In this document: piece by piece, positions 1 through 7,054 of the stretch
Layout: each line of letters opens with the position of its first letter
How positions within the stretch are numbered: position 1 is the stretch's first letter
Assembly (NCBI RefSeq): GCF_016583835.1
Contig: NZ_NRRW01000024.1
Coordinates: 1 to 56,627, forward strand
Length of the DNA: 56,627 bases
Reading direction: 5' to 3'
From: Thiococcus pfennigii
GTDB lineage: Bacteria > Pseudomonadota > Gammaproteobacteria > Chromatiales > Chromatiaceae
Notes under the pieces: generated by a model
Databases searched by the model: none
Told to the model about the DNA's origin: nothing
Seen by the model: only the letters and a program-made list of their open reading frames with translations
Made by a program: the position numbers and the translations under genes

Positions 1-836
1 ACAGGTCGTCCGAGCGCGGCAGCGCCCCGCCCGAGAGCCCACCCTCCGAGACCGAGGAGAGCCGCCCCGAGGGCACCACCGCGGGGCGCGAAGAACGAGC
101 CGGCGAGGAGCGCGGCCAGCGCGAGCGCCAACCCGACGCGACCGGCGGCGAACAAGAAGAGACCGAAGAGACCGGGGCGGGCGAGCGACCACGACCGGAC
201 CGCGAACGCGGCGAGGCGGCCGACGACGAGCCCCGCGATGGGAGTGGCGGCGACGAGGTTCGCGACATGGCCGAGCGGCCGAGCCCCGCGGCCGAGCCCG
301 AAACCGAGCCCGCAACCGAGCAGGAGACCCCGCGTCCCGGCGGCGACGAGGACGGCCCCGACGAAGGCCGGCGGACCGACGACACCGCCGAGCAACCCGG
401 GCGCCCCGAGCCACAGGCCGAGCGCGAGGCCCCCCGGCCGGACGCCGGTACCGATGGGGAGCCGGGCGACGAACCGACCGACGAAGAGACCCAGACCGAC
501 GGCCCGCCCGGCAGCCGCGGCCGACGCCTTGGCCCGGCGACGACCGACCTGCCCGAGACCGCCGCGGATGCCGGTCAGGCCGAGGCCGTCGAGCGCTTCG
601 ACCAACTGGGCGATCAGCCGATGGCCGGCATCGAGGCCGAAGAGTCGGGCAGCGCCGCGCTCGGCGGGCTGGCCGGGGGCGGTGCGACGCCGATCATCCC
701 CAACATGGCCATCCTCGAGCAGCGCCTGCAGCAGGTCGAAGGCGAGCCGGCGCTGCTGCTGCGCAACCAGTTCCGCCTCGAGGAGCGGCGCCAGCAGGCG
801 ACCGGCGGCCCCCTGCGCGAGAGCCGGCCATGGTGA
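1..836 (+). CDS. BatB/BatC-type protein, C-terminal part (partial)
   Basis: The reading frame is open from the left edge, so only the C-terminus is seen. About 210 residues of a very Glu/Arg/Pro/Asp-rich, low-complexity linker end in an ordered tail (IPNMAILEQRLQQVEGEP, then a stretch rich in Leu and Arg). That tail is typical of the end of gammaproteobacterial VWA-TPR proteins of the bat (aerotolerance) operon. The VWA and TPR domains would lie outside the window. The stop codon overlaps the batD start (ATGGTGA), as expected for translational coupling. The family is membrane-associated and of uncertain biochemical role. The assignment rests mainly on the tail and the coupled batD. Confidence 0.72.
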   Translation, partial: RSSERGSAPPESPPSETEESRPEGTTAGREERAGEERGQRERQPDATGGEQEETEETGAGERPRPDRERGEAADDEPRDGSGGDEVRDMAERPSPAAEPETEPATEQETPRPGGDEDGPDEGRRTDDTAEQPGRPEPQAEREAPRPDAGTDGEPGDEPTDEETQTDGPPGSRGRRLGPATTDLPETAADAGQAEAVERFDQLGDQPMAGIEAEESGSAALGGLAGGGATPIIPNMAILEQRLQQVEGEPALLLRNQFRLEERRQQATGGPLRESRPW

Positions 837-2662
837 GTCCAGCGACCAGGCACGCCGCACTCGCCGTCCTTTGCCTGTGGGCGCTGCTGCTCACGCTGCC
901 GCTGCAGGCGGCCGACAACGCACCGCCGGCCCACCCCTCTCCATTCGGCGCACCGCCGACCGGCTGGCCATTCCGCCCGCCCGCCCCGAGCGATGCCCGA
1001 GGCCAGCCGCCGACCTACCAACCGGGCGTCCCACCGGGCGGTGCGCAGCCAGGCTATCCCAACTACCCCAACTATCCCAACTACCCTGGGACCTACCCCG
1101 GGGCGTTTCCGGGTGGCTATCCGGGCGGTCCTCCGGGGAGCCCCCCAGGCGGCAGTCCTTGGCCCCCGGCGCAGCCGACTCCCTGGTCGACGCCCTACGG
1201 CAGCCGACCCGGCGCGCCCCAGGCCCGCCCACAGCCGGCCGCGGCTCCGGCGATCGAGGCGCGCCCGCCGCGCCTCGAGCTGGAGGTCGCCAGCCGTCAG
1301 CCGTATCTGATGGAGAACGTCCTGGTCCGCGTCCGCCTGATCAGCGACACGGAGCTGGCCGAGGCGACGCCGGAACCGCCGGGCAGCGATGCCGTCCTCT
1401 GGCAGCGTCTGGAGGAGCCCAAGACCCGCTTGCGCACGATCGACGGCCGACGGGAGATCGTCACCGAGCTAGTCCTGATCCTGACGCCGCTGCGCGCCGG
1501 CGACCTCGAGGTCCCGCCGATCCGGATCAGCGGCGCCCATGCCGCGCGGCCCGGACAGAGCGGTCAGCGCTTCGCCGTCGCGAGCGACCCCATCGCACTT
1601 CAGGTCCGCCCGGCGCTGGCCTCGGTCAGCCCTTGGCTACCGCTCACCGACCTCAGTCTGAAGGGCAGCCTGGACGGGCCGGCGCGCGTCAAGCCGGGCC
1701 AGCCCGTCCAGCTGATCCTGGAGCTCGACGCCACCGGCGCCACCGGCGATCAGCTGCCGAGCCTAGAGCCGCAGCTGCGCGCCGCCGACCTGCGCGTCTA
1801 CCGCGAGCAGACCCTGACCAGCGCCACCCTGTCGCGCGACGGCGAGGCGCTCGAGGGCCAACGCACCGAGTACTACACGCTGATCCCGCAGACCGGGGGC
1901 CGGCTGCACCTGCCCGAAATCGAGCTCGCCTGGTGGAACGTCGCGACCGACAGCCGCGAGGTCGCGACCATGCCGATCCGCACCCTCGGCATCGACGGGC
2001 GCCCCGCCACCGGGGGCCTCGGCGGCGACGCCGACTGGGCGAGCTACTGGCTACCGGTGGGCGGCCTGGCCCTGCTGCTGATCGGCTACTGGACCGGCAT
2101 GTGGTACCGCGGCCGCCTCGACCGGCGACGCGCCCGGGCCGAGGGCGCCCCCCGGCGCCGCCTCGGACCGTGGCGCGAAGGCCTCGCGGCGACCGCCCGT
2201 CGGCACCTCGGCAACCGACTGGCCGGCCAACTGGGCGAGCTGCGCCAGCGGCTCGACCCGCGCCCCGCCCTCGCCCACCTCCGCTCCCGGCTGGGGCGCA
2301 CCCTCCCGCCGAACCTCCGCCTCGCCCTCGCCATCCGCGCGGCCGAGCGGGCGCCGACACCGGCCGACTGGCATGCCCGGCTGCAACGACACCTCGACGG
2401 CCTCGAGCCGGCGACACACAGGCCACCGCCCCGCCGCCTCGCCGACCGTCTGCTGCCGATCTGCCCGGCGGCGCGCCGCGCCGAACTGACCGCCCTCCTC
2501 GGCGAACTCGATGGCGCCCTCTACGCCGGTCAAGCGCTCGACTTCCCCCATTGGAAGCGGCGCTTCCGCCGCACGATCGGACGCGCAGGCTCGGGCCCGC
2601 GGTTCCGAGTGCCGCTACGCCGCGCCACCCTGCCACCGCTCAACCCGCCGGTCGCGCCCTGA
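830..2662 (+). CDS. batD: BatD family protein
   Basis: A 610-residue protein. An N-terminal signal sequence (CLWALLLTLPLQAADN) is followed by a Pro/Gly/Tyr-rich stretch at about residues 40-130, with repeated YPN and PGG units. Beta-rich extracytoplasmic BatD domains follow (LELEVASRQPYLMENVLVRV is typical). One transmembrane helix near residue 410 (LPVGGLALLLIGYWTGMW) leads into a basic cytoplasmic tail of about 190 residues. Known BatD proteins are inner-membrane proteins of the Bat complex, linked to oxidative-stress tolerance or surface assembly. The start overlaps the stop of the preceding gene, so the two are one operon. The Pro/Gly/Tyr-rich linker after the signal peptide is longer than I would expect for the family. 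Confidence 0.85.
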   Translation: MVSPATRHAALAVLCLWALLLTLPLQAADNAPPAHPSPFGAPPTGWPFRPPAPSDARGQPPTYQPGVPPGGAQPGYPNYPNYPNYPGTYPGAFPGGYPGGPPGSPPGGSPWPPAQPTPWSTPYGSRPGAPQARPQPAAAPAIEARPPRLELEVASRQPYLMENVLVRVRLISDTELAEATPEPPGSDAVLWQRLEEPKTRLRTIDGRREIVTELVLILTPLRAGDLEVPPIRISGAHAARPGQSGQRFAVASDPIALQVRPALASVSPWLPLTDLSLKGSLDGPARVKPGQPVQLILELDATGATGDQLPSLEPQLRAADLRVYREQTLTSATLSRDGEALEGQRTEYYTLIPQTGGRLHLPEIELAWWNVATDSREVATMPIRTLGIDGRPATGGLGGDADWASYWLPVGGLALLLIGYWTGMWYRGRLDRRRARAEGAPRRRLGPWREGLAATARRHLGNRLAGQLGELRQRLDPRPALAHLRSRLGRTLPPNLRLALAIRAAERAPTPADWHARLQRHLDGLEPATHRPPPRRLADRLLPICPAARRAELTALLGELDGALYAGQALDFPHWKRRFRRTIGRAGSGPRFRVPLRRATLPPLNPPVAP

Positions 2663-2730
2663 GCTGCACCTCGATCGGAACCCCCGTGCGGACCGTCCCG
2701 CGGGGCGGCCTCCATCGAGAATGGTCCACC

Positions 2731-2895
2731 GTGGCCCGGGCGATCATCGCCAACGGCTGGGAAGTGAATGTACAGTGCATACGCAACGGGTTGGCCTGCT
2801 GGGACCGCGAGTACGCCGCGGAGCGCTCGCGGAAGGGCCGAAGGCCCTGTGCGGAGGACGAAGCGTGGGCGCGGCGGGTTCGGGTGGCGCCGTAG
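2731..2895 (+). pseudogene. Remnant of a thermonuclease (SNase-like) domain
   Basis: One frame reads ARAIIANGWEVNVQCIRNGL, followed by ACWDREYAAE and a short run containing AEDEAWARR, before a TAG stop. This matches the C-terminal third of staphylococcal-nuclease-like proteins, where the pattern is vNlelVreGlAwwyrkYa followed by aEaeAR. There is no start codon in a sensible context and the upstream catalytic half is missing, because that DNA is the 3' end of batD and spacer. I therefore read it as a decayed fragment. The likeness is by eye only. Confidence 0.4.
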
Positions 2896-3183
2896 GAGTA
2901 GCGACGGGGGTGAAGAGAATCGACCCAGAGTCGCCAGCCGCACACGTCACGCGCACCCGCTGATGCCTGACTGGCTTACGGGCACAGGGAAAGACCCGAC
3001 ACCTCCCCCCTGTGACTGGTCAACGCCGGACCAAGTTGGCCCGGTGCTGAGATGAGCCCACCGCCAAGCGACGTCAATGAAGCGATGCTCTATCCGCGTT
3101 TCCGGTCGAGATTGCCTTGGCTCATGCCTTGACCCAGGTCTTGCCTCGGGCGGTCGCCGGGTCTAGGATCGACCCAACCGCAC
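2896..3183. other. Spacer without a recognisable gene
   Basis: No convincing reading frame, RNA gene or repeat was seen between the nuclease remnant and the toxin-antitoxin pair. A small hairpin (AGGGCC-GAA-GGCCCT, near 2835) lies just upstream within the remnant but has no T tract. Confidence 0.4.
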
Positions 3184-3198
3184 CAATTGAGGTAATTG
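3184..3198 (+). promoter_or_regulatory. Palindrome at the antitoxin start, candidate autoregulatory operator
   Basis: CAATT-GAGGT-AATTG is a perfect 5-bp inverted repeat with a 5-bp spacer, directly before the antitoxin ATG at 3201. The central GAGG also serves as a Shine-Dalgarno sequence 8 nt from the ATG. Phd/YefM antitoxins commonly repress their own operon from such palindromes, so binding here would also block the ribosome site. The operator role is inferred from position and symmetry. Confidence 0.4.
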
Positions 3199-3200
3199 AT

Positions 3201-3476
3201 ATGATCCGCGAGGCCCCGGCAATGACAGTCCGACAGAACCTCGGCGAGTTGCTCAACGAGATCCAGTATCGCGGCGATTCGGTCGTGATCACCAAGAGCG
3301 GCAAGCCGGTCGCGGCGCTCATCGACATCGCCCTCTTCGAACGTTTACAGACCCTGGACGACGAATACGCCCGCCTGCGCGGGGACCTGGCCCAAGGCTT
3401 CTCCGACCTTCCGGAGGCGCAGGGCCAGGCCCTGATCGAGGAGGCGGTAGCGGCGATCCGCGGCACGAGGACCTAG
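3201..3476 (+). CDS. Type II antitoxin, Phd/YefM family
   Basis: A 91-residue protein of Phd/YefM type. The conserved N-terminal DNA-binding fold shows MTVRQNLGELLNEIQYRGDS, then VVITKSGKPVAALI, and a charged helical tail that would wrap the toxin. I chose the ATG at 3201 because a GAGG ribosome site lies 8 nt upstream and family members begin at this point; an upstream start at 3117 would add a non-homologous leader. The gene ends 6 nt before the PIN-domain toxin, as in a two-gene operon. It is predicted to neutralise that toxin and repress the operon. Confidence 0.88.
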   Translation: MIREAPAMTVRQNLGELLNEIQYRGDSVVITKSGKPVAALIDIALFERLQTLDDEYARLRGDLAQGFSDLPEAQGQALIEEAVAAIRGTRT

Positions 3477-3482
3477 GCGCGG

Positions 3483-3890
3483 ATGAAGGTCGTCCTGGAC
3501 ACCAACGTCCTGATCTCAGGGCTCGCCTATCCCAACAGCGTCCCCGGGCGAATTGTCGCCGCCTGGGACCAGCACACCCTGCGGCTGGCCATGTCGCGCT
3601 TCCAGTTGGATGAGGTCGCACGGGTCTTGGGTTACCCGAAGATTCGTAAGTTGTTGGGGTGGAATGACGCGCGGATCGAGTCTTTCGTGCGACAACTCGT
3701 GCTGCGAGCTGAAGTGGTCGAGATTGCAGACAGGGCCGCCGCCTTGCCGAAAGACCCGAACGACGCGCCGATTCTGGCGACGCTCATTGCCTCTTGCGCC
3801 GAAGTGCTGGTCACCGGCGATAGCGACCTCTTGGCGCTGCGTGAGCACTATCGGATCGAGACACCGGCCGACTTCGTCCGACGCTTGTAG
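3483..3890 (+). CDS. PIN-domain toxin (putative toxin family, COG1569-like)
   Basis: A 135-residue PIN-domain protein. It has the first acidic residue in VVLDTNVLISGL (Asp6), a central Glu in FQLDEVARVL, and the C-terminal acidic cluster PKDPNDAPILA and VTGDSDLLAL. These form the metal site of a ribonuclease. It lies 6 nt after a Phd/YefM antitoxin, which makes a toxin-antitoxin pair the natural reading. PIN toxins cleave tRNA, rRNA or mRNA; the target cannot be told from sequence. The ATG at 3483 gives the standard family N-terminus. All catalytic acidic residues seem intact, so it is probably functional. Confidence 0.88.
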   Translation: MKVVLDTNVLISGLAYPNSVPGRIVAAWDQHTLRLAMSRFQLDEVARVLGYPKIRKLLGWNDARIESFVRQLVLRAEVVEIADRAAALPKDPNDAPILATLIASCAEVLVTGDSDLLALREHYRIETPADFVRRL

Positions 3891-4047
3891 TCATAGCCAG
3901 AGCCGTTAGCGACATCCGTAAGGAACGGTGCGAGAACGATTGAACCGGCGCCGACCCAATGCCGCGCGCAGAGTTCGTCACACGAATCGGGCGCCGTGTT
4001 CGCGCGCAATTGCGCCGGCCAACCAGCTCGACGGCGAGTCGGTACGA

Positions 4048-4250
4048 ACTGGGAGCGCCGGCTTTCAGCCGGCTTCGCGCGCAGGGGGCTCGATGACCCC
4101 GGCGCGCAACCTTCGGCGCTGGAACCAGGAGATCACCCATAAGCGCCTCCGGATGGCCGCTGCGCACGTGCCCTTCTACCGGCCCAGACGCCGCCAACGC
4201 GGCATCGAGCCGCGACGGCGACGAGCCGGCTGAAAGCCGGCGCTCCCAGT
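4048..4250. repeat. 203-bp element bounded by 27-bp perfect inverted repeats
   Basis: Bases 4048-4074 and 4224-4250 are perfect 27-bp reverse complements of each other. Each starts ACTGGGAGCGCCGGC on its own strand and contains the GCCGGC-TTTCA-GCCGG type hairpin often seen in REP-like sequences. The 150 bp between them hold no recognisable gene. The right part (from 4141) belongs to a repeat that recurs at 25314, but the left arm is absent there. Confidence 0.6.
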
Positions 4251-4307
4251 CGGCCACGCGACGGCGACATGGCTCGGATCGCGAGAGCCGGCTTCCGTCG
4301 GTCAGTC

Positions 4308-4521
4308 GTAACTTCTCAATAAGTCATGGCAACCATGAAAACAATGACTTGAAGGTGCTGGCGACTGCGTCCGTGCGCCTCGCCGCTCCTCATTCGCGGT
4401 CGATCCTGACTACAAGTCATTGATTCTTCGTCTGCGCTCTCGCTCGACGTGAGACTAGGAGCGCGATTTCTGACTTGCAAGCCATTGATTCTAAATCCGC
4501 CACGGGTTATTGAGAAGTTAC
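4308..4521. mobile_element. MITE-like element with 15-bp terminal repeats and 8-bp target duplication
   Basis: The 214-bp element starts GTAACTTCTCAATAA and ends with the exact reverse complement of that. It is flanked on both sides by GGTCAGTC (4300-4307 and 4522-4529). It encodes no transposase and is AT-richer than its surroundings. Inside, the phrase CAAGTCATTGATTCT recurs nearly unchanged as CAAGCCATTGATTCT. The uninterrupted form of the host repeat is visible at 25314-25527, which supports insertion by transposition. GTAA ends with an 8-bp duplication are characteristic of IS66-family elements, so a deleted IS66-type derivative is my inference. Confidence 0.75.
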
Positions 4522-4531
4522 GGTCAGTCGA

Positions 4532-4558
4532 CCTAAGCCACTGCGGTTTAGGCCTTTT
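4532..4558 (+). terminator. Possible rho-independent terminator within the repeat
   Basis: CCTAAGCC-ACTGC-GGTTTAGG forms an 8-bp stem (one G-U pair) followed by CCTTTTAT. It would act on plus-strand transcripts. No plus-strand gene lies just upstream, so it may be only a structural part of the repeat; the second copy at about 25485 has a weaker stem. Confidence 0.35.
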
Positions 4559-4587
4559 ATCCGGGGATACCTCAGGGTCTATCGCCG

Positions 4588-5646
4588 TCAGACCTCGACG
4601 ACGACCTTACCAGTGGTACGGCCGCCCTGCAGCGCGCGCAGCGCGCGCGGCATCTCCTCGAATGGAAAGCGTGCGCCGATGTGCGCGGGCGTGGGGCTCA
4701 GGGCGAGCGCGGCCGCCGCCGACGCTGGCAGGCGCTCGGCATGCTCGAAGAGCCAGATGAGGTTGAACCCCATGACGCTGCGGTTCTTGTCGATGAGCTT
4801 CATCGGGTCGAGCCGCGGCCGGCGCGGGTACTGCCAGGCGAGCCGCAGCCAGTTCGGACGCGCACCGCTCGGCATGAAGTCGGCGGCCCCGTAGAGCACG
4901 TGACGCCCCTCGGGGGCGAGGCGCACGAGCGCGGGGAGGAAGAAGGGGCCGGCGAGGGCGTCGAAGACCAGGTCGAAGCCCGGGGCGCCGATCGCGGCGA
5001 GCGCAGCATCGAGCTGCGCGGCGAAGCGCGCGGCATCGCGCACGATGACCTGACCACGGGCGAGCCCGTGCCCCTCGAGCACCGGGACCTTGTCGGCGTG
5101 CCCGACGGTCCCGATCACGCTGGCACCGCTCGCGCGCGCCATCGCGACCGCGCGCAGCCCGACCCCGCCCGCGGCCGAGTGGATGAGGACCACCTGGCCT
5201 GGCGCGAGCGCACCGAGGTGCACCAGGCCGTACCAGGCCGTCAGCGCTTGCACCAGGTAAGCCGCGCCCTGCGCCATCGTCCAGTCGCTGGGGATCGGCA
5301 CCAGGTAGCGCGTATCGGCGTTCAACGCCGTCGCGTAGCCGCCAAAGCGCGTGAGCACCATCACGCGATCCCCGAGCGCGACCGCGGTCCCGGCGGCTTC
5401 ACCGCCGGCGCGCGGGGGACCCAGCGCCTCGACGATGCCGGCACACTCCAGACCCGGGACGAAGGCGCCCGGCGGCGTCGCCGAGTACAGACCCAGGGAG
5501 GCGAAGACGTCCGCGAAGTTCAGGCCGATCGCCTCGACCCGCACGCGCGCCTCGCCCGGACCGGGTGGCGGGAGGTCCTCGGTGACCTGCGCCAGCCGCT
5601 CGAGCGATCCGGCCGATGGCATCTGCCAGACTCGCCGCGTCGTCAT
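4588..5646 (-). CDS. Zinc-free medium-chain dehydrogenase/reductase, quinone oxidoreductase-like
   Basis: A 352-residue medium-chain dehydrogenase/reductase. The N-terminal GroES-like domain has VEAIGLNFADVFASLGLY and FVPGLECAGIVEALG. A Rossmann fold follows, with a nucleotide-binding AAGGVGLRAVAMARASGASV, and a C-terminal GKVVVEV ending is typical. The zinc ligands of alcohol dehydrogenases are absent, as in quinone oxidoreductases and VAT-1-like proteins. It likely reduces quinones or enones with NADPH in the cytoplasm. I chose the ATG at 5646 (MTTRRVWQM) because longer starts add non-homologous sequence. It is divergent from the Uma2 gene at 5766. Confidence 0.82.
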   Translation of the reverse strand: MTTRRVWQMPSAGSLERLAQVTEDLPPPGPGEARVRVEAIGLNFADVFASLGLYSATPPGAFVPGLECAGIVEALGPPRAGGEAAGTAVALGDRVMVLTRFGGYATALNADTRYLVPIPSDWTMAQGAAYLVQALTAWYGLVHLGALAPGQVVLIHSAAGGVGLRAVAMARASGASVIGTVGHADKVPVLEGHGLARGQVIVRDAARFAAQLDAALAAIGAPGFDLVFDALAGPFFLPALVRLAPEGRHVLYGAADFMPSGARPNWLRLAWQYPRRPRLDPMKLIDKNRSVMGFNLIWLFEHAERLPASAAAALALSPTPAHIGARFPFEEMPRALRALQGGRTTGKVVVEV

Positions 5647-5720
5647 GGCTCGACCTCGACGCGACCTGGATGCCGCGCCCAACGGCCGGTCATCGCGACC
5701 GAGATACGCGCCGACGGGGC

Positions 5721-5726
5721 TATAAT
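5721..5726 (+). promoter_or_regulatory. Consensus -10 hexamer before the Uma2 gene
   Basis: TATAAT stands 40 nt before the ATG at 5766 in a very GC-rich intergenic region. No good -35 box is seen at the expected distance (ACCGAG), so strength and sigma factor are uncertain. Confidence 0.35.
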
Positions 5727-5765
5727 CGGCGCAGCACCGTCCGCCGCTACCCGTTGCGGGAGGCC

Positions 5766-6398
5766 ATGATGTCTGTTGCACCCCAAACGCATCGCTCCTT
5801 CGTCGACTGGCTCGCCATCGAGCGGACCACCACCGACCCACGCAGTGAATATGTCGCCGGCGAGGTCTTCGCGATGGCTGGCGGCACCGAAGAGCACGAT
5901 CTCATCGTCGCCAACCTGGTCCGGGAGCTCGGCAACCAGTTCAAGGGCAGACCTTGCCGCGTGTACGAAAGCGCGATGAAGGTCCATATCGCCGCCGCCG
6001 ACGTCGCCACCTACCCGGACGTCATGGTGATCTGCGGCGAGCGCCAGTTCTACGACGGCAGGCGCGACCTGGTCACCAACCCGAGACTGATCGTCGAGGT
6101 CCTGTCCGAGTCTACCGAGGCATACGACCGCGGCGACAAGTTCCGGCACTATCGAAACCTCCACAGCCTGCGGGCCTACCTGCTTGTATCACAGTACCGG
6201 GTGCAGGCGGAGCTGTTCCTCCGCCAGCCGGACGGGACTTGGAGCCTGACCCAGCTACCAAGCGCCGTCGGAATCCATTCCCCTGCGCGCGATCGAGGCC
6301 GACCTGTCGCTCGCCGAGATCTACGACAAGGTGGAGCTGTCGAGGTAGCTGCCTGCGCGTGGCGAGGGTTGGTCGCAAGGCACCATTTCCTGCCGTAG
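5766..6398 (+). CDS. Uma2 family endonuclease-like protein with a late frameshift
   Basis: The protein has the Uma2 (DUF820) restriction-endonuclease-like fold: SEYVAGEVFAMAGGTEEHDL, then TYPDVMVICGERQF (Asp of the PD motif), and LIVEVLSESTEAYDRGDKF. The last 40 or so residues read as Arg-rich nonsense. The neighbouring frame reads PLRAIEADLSLAEIYDKVEL and ends in TAG at 6346-6348, which is the normal Uma2 ending. A one-base shift near 6275-6285 therefore separates body and tail. It is either a real mutation or a sequencing error. The nuclease core is intact. Uma2 proteins are common in many copies and of unclear role. An ATG at 5769 is equally possible. Confidence 0.8.
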   Translation: MMSVAPQTHRSFVDWLAIERTTTDPRSEYVAGEVFAMAGGTEEHDLIVANLVRELGNQFKGRPCRVYESAMKVHIAAADVATYPDVMVICGERQFYDGRRDLVTNPRLIVEVLSESTEAYDRGDKFRHYRNLHSLRAYLLVSQYRVQAELFLRQPDGTWSLTQLPSAVGIHSPARDRGRPVARRDLRQGGAVEVAACAWRGLVARHHFLP

Positions 6399-6439
6399 GG
6401 TTCGTGGTACGTCTCTGATTTAACGTAGGACGCCGAGTC

Positions 6440-6937
6440 ATGCGTGTCGCCTTCGTCCTGAGCTTCCTCGCCAACCTGACGCTCGCCCTGATCTCGGTCG
6501 CCATCCTGCCGGAGCGCGTGGCCATCCATTTCGCCTGGGGCGGGGCCGCCGACGGCTGGGCCCCGCGGCTCGACGCCACCCGGCTGACGCTCGCCCTAGA
6601 CACCCTACTCTTCCTGACCTTCTGGTTCGCGCCCGCGCTGCTGCGCCGGACACCGGCCAGGTGGGTGAATCTGCCCAACCGCACCTATTGGCTGAGCCCC
6701 GAGCGGCGCGAGGCGACCATCGCCCGCCTCGGCCAGCGCCTGTGGGCCTTTGGAACGGCGCTGTTCCTCTTCCTGTTGGCTGCTGGGCTCTTGACCCTCG
6801 AGGCCAATCGCGCCGATCCCGTCCGACTCGACGAGCCGCTGTTCCTCGCCGCGCTGGCGGCCTTCCTAGCCTACACCCTCTACTGGACCCTGACACTGGT
6901 ACGGGACCTGCGTCTGCCGAAGGGCCCGGGCACCTAG
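6440..6937 (+). CDS. DUF1648 domain membrane protein
   Basis: A 165-residue membrane protein with three or four hydrophobic helices: an N-terminal one (VAFVLSFLANLTLALISVAI), one near 55-70, and two near 105-120 and 135-155. The DUF1648 signature follows the first helix: LPERVAIHFAWGGAADGWA, where P, H, G and DG are the conserved residues of the family. It has no clear operon partner, and its function is unknown. The ATG at 6440 gives a good membrane start. Confidence 0.72.
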   Translation: MRVAFVLSFLANLTLALISVAILPERVAIHFAWGGAADGWAPRLDATRLTLALDTLLFLTFWFAPALLRRTPARWVNLPNRTYWLSPERREATIARLGQRLWAFGTALFLFLLAAGLLTLEANRADPVRLDEPLFLAALAAFLAYTLYWTLTLVRDLRLPKGPGT

Positions 6938-7054
6938 GCGCCAGTTCCACAGTCTGGCCGATGCGGGGCGCGAGCGGGACCACGACAGATCGATGCCATC
7001 CGAGCCGCACGGGTAAATACCGCATCCCAGTTGCGGTCACTCGGCCCAGGTCGT

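Larger units (their letters stand above)
4141..4575. repeat. Dispersed non-coding repeat, copy 1 (interrupted by a MITE)
   Basis: Bases 4141-4307 plus 4530-4575 align closely with 25314-25527, for example GGATGGCCGCTGCGCACGTG and TTATCCGGGGATACCTCAG in both. Without the 214-bp insertion at 4308-4521 and its 8-bp duplication, copy 1 is 213 bp against 214 bp for copy 2. No coding frame is conserved. Function unknown; it may be a small mobile or structural element. Confidence 0.75.

Noticed and set aside
238-2730. Very long plus-strand reading frame across batB and batD
   Set aside because: It is an Arg/Pro-rich shadow frame created by high GC; the real genes lie in the other frames. Only its tail (2731-2895) has SNase-like sequence.
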